From Chitinophagaceae bacterium (lineage in GTDB: Bacteria; Bacteroidota; Bacteroidia; Chitinophagales; Chitinophagaceae): a stretch of DNA of 9,759 bases. Location: contig JANXWM010000534.1 in the NCBI GenBank assembly GCA_025351145.1, forward strand, positions 1 through 9,759, written 5' to 3'. The translations under genes and the position numbers were made by a program. The first letter of the stretch is position 1; each line of letters begins with the position of its first letter. Of this stretch, positions 6,013 to 9,759 are shown one piece after another. Under the pieces are notes generated by a model. The model was not told the DNA's origin and did not search any database. It saw only the letters and a list, made by a program, of their open reading frames with translations.

Positions 6013-9000
6013 ATGAGTAACAATAAGCATTGGCAAAGTTTCGGAGAGTTAAACAATTCAGAAGCATACCAGAAAGCTGCTAAAGATGAGTTCCAGGAAG
6101 AATTGCCTTTCGTATCGGATAATAATACTTTTCTTGAAGCGAAAGCCCCCAGGAGAGATTTTCTGAAATATCTTGGTTTTAGTACCGCAGCTGCAGCAAT
6201 TGCTGCAAGCTGCGAAATACCCGTTAAAAAAGCTATACCATTTGCCAATAAGCCCGAGGATATAGTTCCGGGTGTCGCAAATTATTACGCTACTACCTAT
6301 GTTCAGGATGGCGATGCTGTGAGTATTGTAGCGAAAGTAAGAGATGGAAGACCTATTAAAGTTGAGGGGAATGATTTATCGCCTATAACAAAAGGTGGTA
6401 CTTCTGCAAGGGTGCAGGCATCTGTATTGGATTTATATGATAATGCACGTTTACGTTTCCCTACAATTGATGGAAAAGAAGTAACACTTGAGATTGCAGA
6501 TAAGGCTGTAAGTCAGGTTATATCTGGATTAGGCGGAACTCCTGCTGTAATACTTACGAGTACAGTAAACTCTCCCACAACACTTGAAATAATCAATCAA
6601 TTTATTGCCAAATACCCTGGTAGCCGTCATATTCAATATGATGCAGTTTCTTACAGTGGTATATTACTCGCAAATGAAGCAACTTATGGTAAAAGGGCAA
6701 TCCCTTCATATCGTTTTGATGCGGCAAAAGTAATCATAAGTATCGGAGCTGATTTTCTTGGGACATGGTTGAGTCCTATAGAATTTTCAAAGCAATATTC
6801 AAAGGGGAAAAAGCTTAATGAGAAGTCTCCGGCGATGAGTAAGCATATTCATTTTGAATCAATACCCAGTCTTACAGGGTCTAATGCGGACGACAGATTT
6901 TTGCATGCACCATCTGAAACGGGAGTTGTTGTTGCGGCTTTACTAAACGCTGTTAACGGGCAAGCAGTAAATGGAGTTAGTGATCCAAAACTAAAAGAGG
7001 GAATAGAAAAATCAGCTAAGGAACTTTTAGCTAATAAGGGCGCTTCTCTAGTTGTTTGCGGAAGTAATGATGTAAATGTGCAAATACTGGTGAATGCAAT
7101 AAATGAAGTCTTATTATCTGGTGGAAAAACTATTGACTGGGCTGTTACTGCAAATTATAAACAAGGGGTTGATGCTGATTTTGCCAGATTAGTTGATGAT
7201 ATGAATGCCGGAAGTGTAGGCGCATTATTGATCCATGGTGCCAATCCTGTATACACATGGTTTGAGGCTGATAAATTCAAAAGCGGGTTAAAAAAAGTAA
7301 GAACTTCTATATCTTTTAATGTTAGACTTGACGAGACTACGCAGCTTTGTAAATATGTAATACCGGATAATCATTTTCTGGAAAGCTGGGGAGATACTGA
7401 ACCGAAATCTGGATATTATTCTTTAATTCAACCAACGATTTATCCGTTGTTTAAAACCCGCCAATGGCAGGATAATTTATTAAAATGGAGTGGGGCCGAA
7501 ACAACTTATCTTGGATATGTAAAAAACTATTGGGTTACTAAACTGGGAGGAGAAACTGCCTGGGATAAGGCTTTACAGGATGGTATAATTAATCCTTCAT
7601 CAGAGGCAACCTTAACAGGGGCGACATTTAATGCAACTGCTGTTTCCGCTGCACTTTCTACAGTTAACAGTGCGAAGAAGGGAGAGGGTACTGAACTTGT
7701 TTTATATCAAAAAATTGCAATAGGTGCGGGACAAGGTACTACAAACCCATGGTTGCAGGAAATGCCCGACCCCATTACTAAAGCAACGTGGGATAATTAT
7801 CTGGTTATGTCTCCATTTATGGCAAAAACACTGTTGGGCATAGATTTGAGAGATCCGGGACAATCAGATTCTTATGAAGTGCACCCCGATAAAAAGGTTG
7901 TAAGGATAACTGTAAATGGTAAATCGCCGATTTCTTTACCAGTTCTTATTATTCCAGGAACACATTCCAAAACTGTTGGTATTGCTTTGGGATATGGAAG
8001 GTCTAAGGAAACCGGCAGAACTGCTGATGGGGTTGGAAAAAATGTTTATCCTTTTGCATGGATGAATGGAGGCACGATAAGTTTTTCAGTGCCTGATGTT
8101 GCTCTTAAATTAACTGATGATACTTATAAGGTAGCTCTAACACAAACTCATGCTTCTTACGACACTCCTCAGGGCAAACGTACAGAAGTAATGAAAGAAC
8201 TTACACTGACTCAATTCAAAAAAGATCCAAGTGAAGTAAGGGATGAGCGTGAAGAGGAGTTAAAGCCATGGGGTGGATTAGAGAATTTTGAAAAACAGGG
8301 AACCATATATCCATATTTTGATAAACCGGGTATTCATTGGGGAATGAGCGTGGACCTGAATACCTGCACTGGATGCGGAGCTTGTGTTGTAGCATGCAAT
8401 GCTGAAAATAATATTTCTGTTGTTGGTAAAAGTGAAGTAGCACGTTTTCATGAAATGCACTGGATGAGGATTGACCGTTATTACAGCGGGGATCTTGATA
8501 ATCCAAAAGTAGTATTTCAACCACTAATGTGCCAGCATTGTGATAATGCTCCTTGCGAAAACGTTTGCCCTGTTGCCGCAACCAATCACAGCAGTGAAGG
8601 GTTAAATCAAATGACTTATAACCGTTGTATTGGAACAAGATATTGTGCCAATAACTGTCCATATAAAGTGCGCCGTTTTAACTGGGCCGATTATACCGGA
8701 GCTGATAGCTTTCCCGATAACCAAGACCAGACAATAGTCGGTCATTTAGATGATGTGGTTCATGTAATGAATGAAGATCTTTCCAGAATGGTGCTTAACC
8801 CGGATGTTACGGTACGAAGCCGGGGTGTAATTGAAAAATGCTCTTTTTGTGTTCAGCGCTTACAGGAAGGCAAGCTTAAGGCGAAGAAAGCGAGCAGGCC
8901 TCTTAAGACTGGTGCTAATGATGAGTGGGATTTAAAGGTGGCCTGCCAACAGGCTTGCCCAACTGATGCAATTGTCTTTGGTAATATTAATGACAGTAAA

Positions 9001-9138
9001 AGTGCGATCGTTAAAAATCGCGTTGACAATCATTTTAGAGAGTTTTACTCAATTGAGCAGGTGCATACTTTGCCTAATGTAAGTTACCTGGCTAAAGTGC
9101 GTAATACTTATGATGAAGACGCCAAAGCTGAAGGATAA
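6013..9138 (+). CDS. actB: Alternative complex III subunit ActB (Tat-exported MoCo-like / Fe-S fusion protein)
   Basis: ActB is the 1041-residue iron-sulfur electron-transfer subunit of alternative complex III at the periplasmic face. The Tat motif RRDFLK is at residues 47-52, after an unusually long N-terminal extension. A hydrophobic alanine-rich stretch ends at Cys67. This matches the known family of molybdopterin-oxidoreductase-like proteins with an extended Tat signal. Residues about 80-740 resemble a molybdopterin oxidoreductase, which in this family is known to have lost the cofactor. The C-terminal part (about 765-1041) is a DmsB/NrfC-like ferredoxin module. Its cysteines are 785/788/791/795, 840/843/848/852, 872/878/882 and 943/946/978/982. 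The third group reads CIGTRYCANNC, with Thr where a fourth Cys normally lies, fitting the [3Fe-4S] cluster known in ActB. It is co-directional with actA (92 bases upstream) and actC (176 bases downstream). Confidence 0.95.
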   Translation: MSNNKHWQSFGELNNSEAYQKAAKDEFQEELPFVSDNNTFLEAKAPRRDFLKYLGFSTAAAAIAASCEIPVKKAIPFANKPEDIVPGVANYYATTYVQDGDAVSIVAKVRDGRPIKVEGNDLSPITKGGTSARVQASVLDLYDNARLRFPTIDGKEVTLEIADKAVSQVISGLGGTPAVILTSTVNSPTTLEIINQFIAKYPGSRHIQYDAVSYSGILLANEATYGKRAIPSYRFDAAKVIISIGADFLGTWLSPIEFSKQYSKGKKLNEKSPAMSKHIHFESIPSLTGSNADDRFLHAPSETGVVVAALLNAVNGQAVNGVSDPKLKEGIEKSAKELLANKGASLVVCGSNDVNVQILVNAINEVLLSGGKTIDWAVTANYKQGVDADFARLVDDMNAGSVGALLIHGANPVYTWFEADKFKSGLKKVRTSISFNVRLDETTQLCKYVIPDNHFLESWGDTEPKSGYYSLIQPTIYPLFKTRQWQDNLLKWSGAETTYLGYVKNYWVTKLGGETAWDKALQDGIINPSSEATLTGATFNATAVSAALSTVNSAKKGEGTELVLYQKIAIGAGQGTTNPWLQEMPDPITKATWDNYLVMSPFMAKTLLGIDLRDPGQSDSYEVHPDKKVVRITVNGKSPISLPVLIIPGTHSKTVGIALGYGRSKETGRTADGVGKNVYPFAWMNGGTISFSVPDVALKLTDDTYKVALTQTHASYDTPQGKRTEVMKELTLTQFKKDPSEVRDEREEELKPWGGLENFEKQGTIYPYFDKPGIHWGMSVDLNTCTGCGACVVACNAENNISVVGKSEVARFHEMHWMRIDRYYSGDLDNPKVVFQPLMCQHCDNAPCENVCPVAATNHSSEGLNQMTYNRCIGTRYCANNCPYKVRRFNWADYTGADSFPDNQDQTIVGHLDDVVHVMNEDLSRMVLNPDVTVRSRGVIEKCSFCVQRLQEGKLKAKKASRPLKTGANDEWDLKVACQQACPTDAIVFGNINDSKSAIVKNRVDNHFREFYSIEQVHTLPNVSYLAKVRNTYDEDAKAEG

Positions 9139-9190
9139 AGCTAAAGAAGCGTTCTTTTGTAATCTCTAAGTTATTGAATTAGGAGGCTGA

Positions 9191-9263
9191 AGATGAATGG
9201 TGTTATATAGTACAAGAGTGCGACGCAAGGATGCTGAAAAGTGAGCAAAAGCTAAGTACATAA
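9191..9263 (+). repeat. Dispersed ~73-bp intergenic element, copy 4, inside the act operon
   Basis: The core GTACAAGAGTGCGACGCAAG is at 9210-9229, preceded by AGATGAAT at 9191 (one base off the AGCTGAAT form), 19 bases before the core. The downstream box is weaker: GCTAAGTACATAA (9251-9263) aligns to GCCTGGTTCATAA of copy 1 with a 2-base shift. It lies in the gap between actB and actC, which are expected to be cotranscribed. Confidence 0.7.
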
Positions 9264-9314
9264 TTTTATTACGTATTATAAAAGATAAGACAGATTAAAA
9301 AATAACCAGATCAA

Positions 9315-9759
9315 ATGCATCTTAAATACGAATCACAATTACGGGAACCACTGGTGTATGGTAAAAAAGATTTTCACCAGGTAACAGAAGATATTTGCAG
9401 GCCCATTGAAGCCAAACCAAGTAAACTCTGGTATGTTGGATTCTTTATTTCTGCAGCTTTACTGATGTTTGGTGTGTACAGCGTTTACGATGAAGTTGTT
9501 TATGGTACAGGCCAGTGGAACCTTAATAAAACAATTGGCTGGGGCTGGGATATTACCAATTTCGTTTGGTGGGTAGGTATTGGTCATGCCGGTACTTTGA
9601 TATCGGCGATACTTTTATTGTTCCGTCAGGGTTGGAGAACAGGCGTAAACCGTGCAGCAGAAGCTATGACAATTTTTGCTGTAATGTGTGCCGGTCAGTT
9701 TCCTATCTGGCATATGGGGCGTGTTTGGATGGCTTTCTTTGTAATGCCTTATCCAAATA
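9315..9759 (+). CDS. actC: Alternative complex III subunit ActC (NrfD/PsrC-like), N-terminal part
   Basis: This is the first 148 residues of an NrfD/PsrC-type polytopic membrane protein, the quinol-binding subunit of alternative complex III, cut by the window end. The ATG at 9315 starts MHLKYESQLREPLVYGKKDF, the hydrophilic N-terminus typical of ActC. The first membrane helix covers about residues 41-60. The second carries the diagnostic WWVGIGHAGTLISAILLLF stretch (about 88-106), and the third leads into CAGQFPIWHMGRVWMAFF. The histidines and charged residues in this region belong to the family's quinol and proton-path signatures. There is no in-frame stop before the edge. actD, actE and actF and cytochrome oxidase genes commonly follow in Bacteroidota but cannot be seen here. 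Confidence 0.93.
   Translation, partial: MHLKYESQLREPLVYGKKDFHQVTEDICRPIEAKPSKLWYVGFFISAALLMFGVYSVYDEVVYGTGQWNLNKTIGWGWDITNFVWWVGIGHAGTLISAILLLFRQGWRTGVNRAAEAMTIFAVMCAGQFPIWHMGRVWMAFFVMPYPN

Noticed and set aside
8216..8662. Long open frame on the minus strand opposite the ActB Fe-S region
   Set aside because: It is a shadow of actB: rich in His/Gln/Tyr from antisense codons, no domain, and entirely inside a gene with clear cofactor motifs.

Overview
The window looks like a piece of chromosome from a member of the Bacteroidota, most likely a Chitinophagaceae-type bacterium. The reasons are the alternative complex III (act) gene cluster, the DNA being AT-rich, a Bacteroidota-type lipoprotein, weak or absent Shine-Dalgarno sequences, and several upstream sites resembling the Bacteroidota promoter (TTG or TTTG, then TAnnTTTG). 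The family-level placement is an inference.

Layout. Positions 2-265 hold the 3' end of a front-end fatty acid desaturase (+). It converges on a small DUF3820-type gene at 399-632 (-). A divergent promoter region follows, then a 118-residue protein of unknown function at 890-1246 (+) with a possible terminator. A DEAD-box RNA helicase of RhlE type lies at 1509-2723 (+) and starts at TTG. It converges on a two-gene minus-strand block: purN (3827-4408, GTG start) and a lipoprotein with a carboxypeptidase-regulatory-like domain (3006-3746). Divergent from purN is the start of an alternative complex III operon: actA (4688-5920, multiheme cytochrome c), actB (6013-9138, fused molybdopterin-oxidoreductase-like and iron-sulfur protein with an internal Tat signal) and actC (9315 to the window end, NrfD/PsrC-like quinol-site membrane subunit, cut by the window edge). 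Together these form the electron-entry half of a quinol:electron-acceptor oxidoreductase that replaces the bc1 complex: ActC handles quinol in the membrane, ActB carries electrons through Fe-S clusters, and ActA carries them through c-type hemes.

The most unusual signal is not a gene. A short dispersed element of about 73 bp occurs five times, only between genes and on both strands. Its 20-base core, GTACAAGAGTGCGACGCAAG, is identical in four copies (1347-1366, 2793-2812 on the minus strand, 2910-2929 and 9210-9229). A fifth, diverged copy (307-326, minus) matches 16 of 20 positions and keeps the central dyad symmetry through a paired change. A conserved AGCT box sits 19-20 bases before the core, and a TGCCTGGTTCAT-like box sits about 24 bases after it. 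Two copies form a head-to-head inverted pair around a heptamer tandem repeat, and one copy lies inside the act operon between actB and actC.
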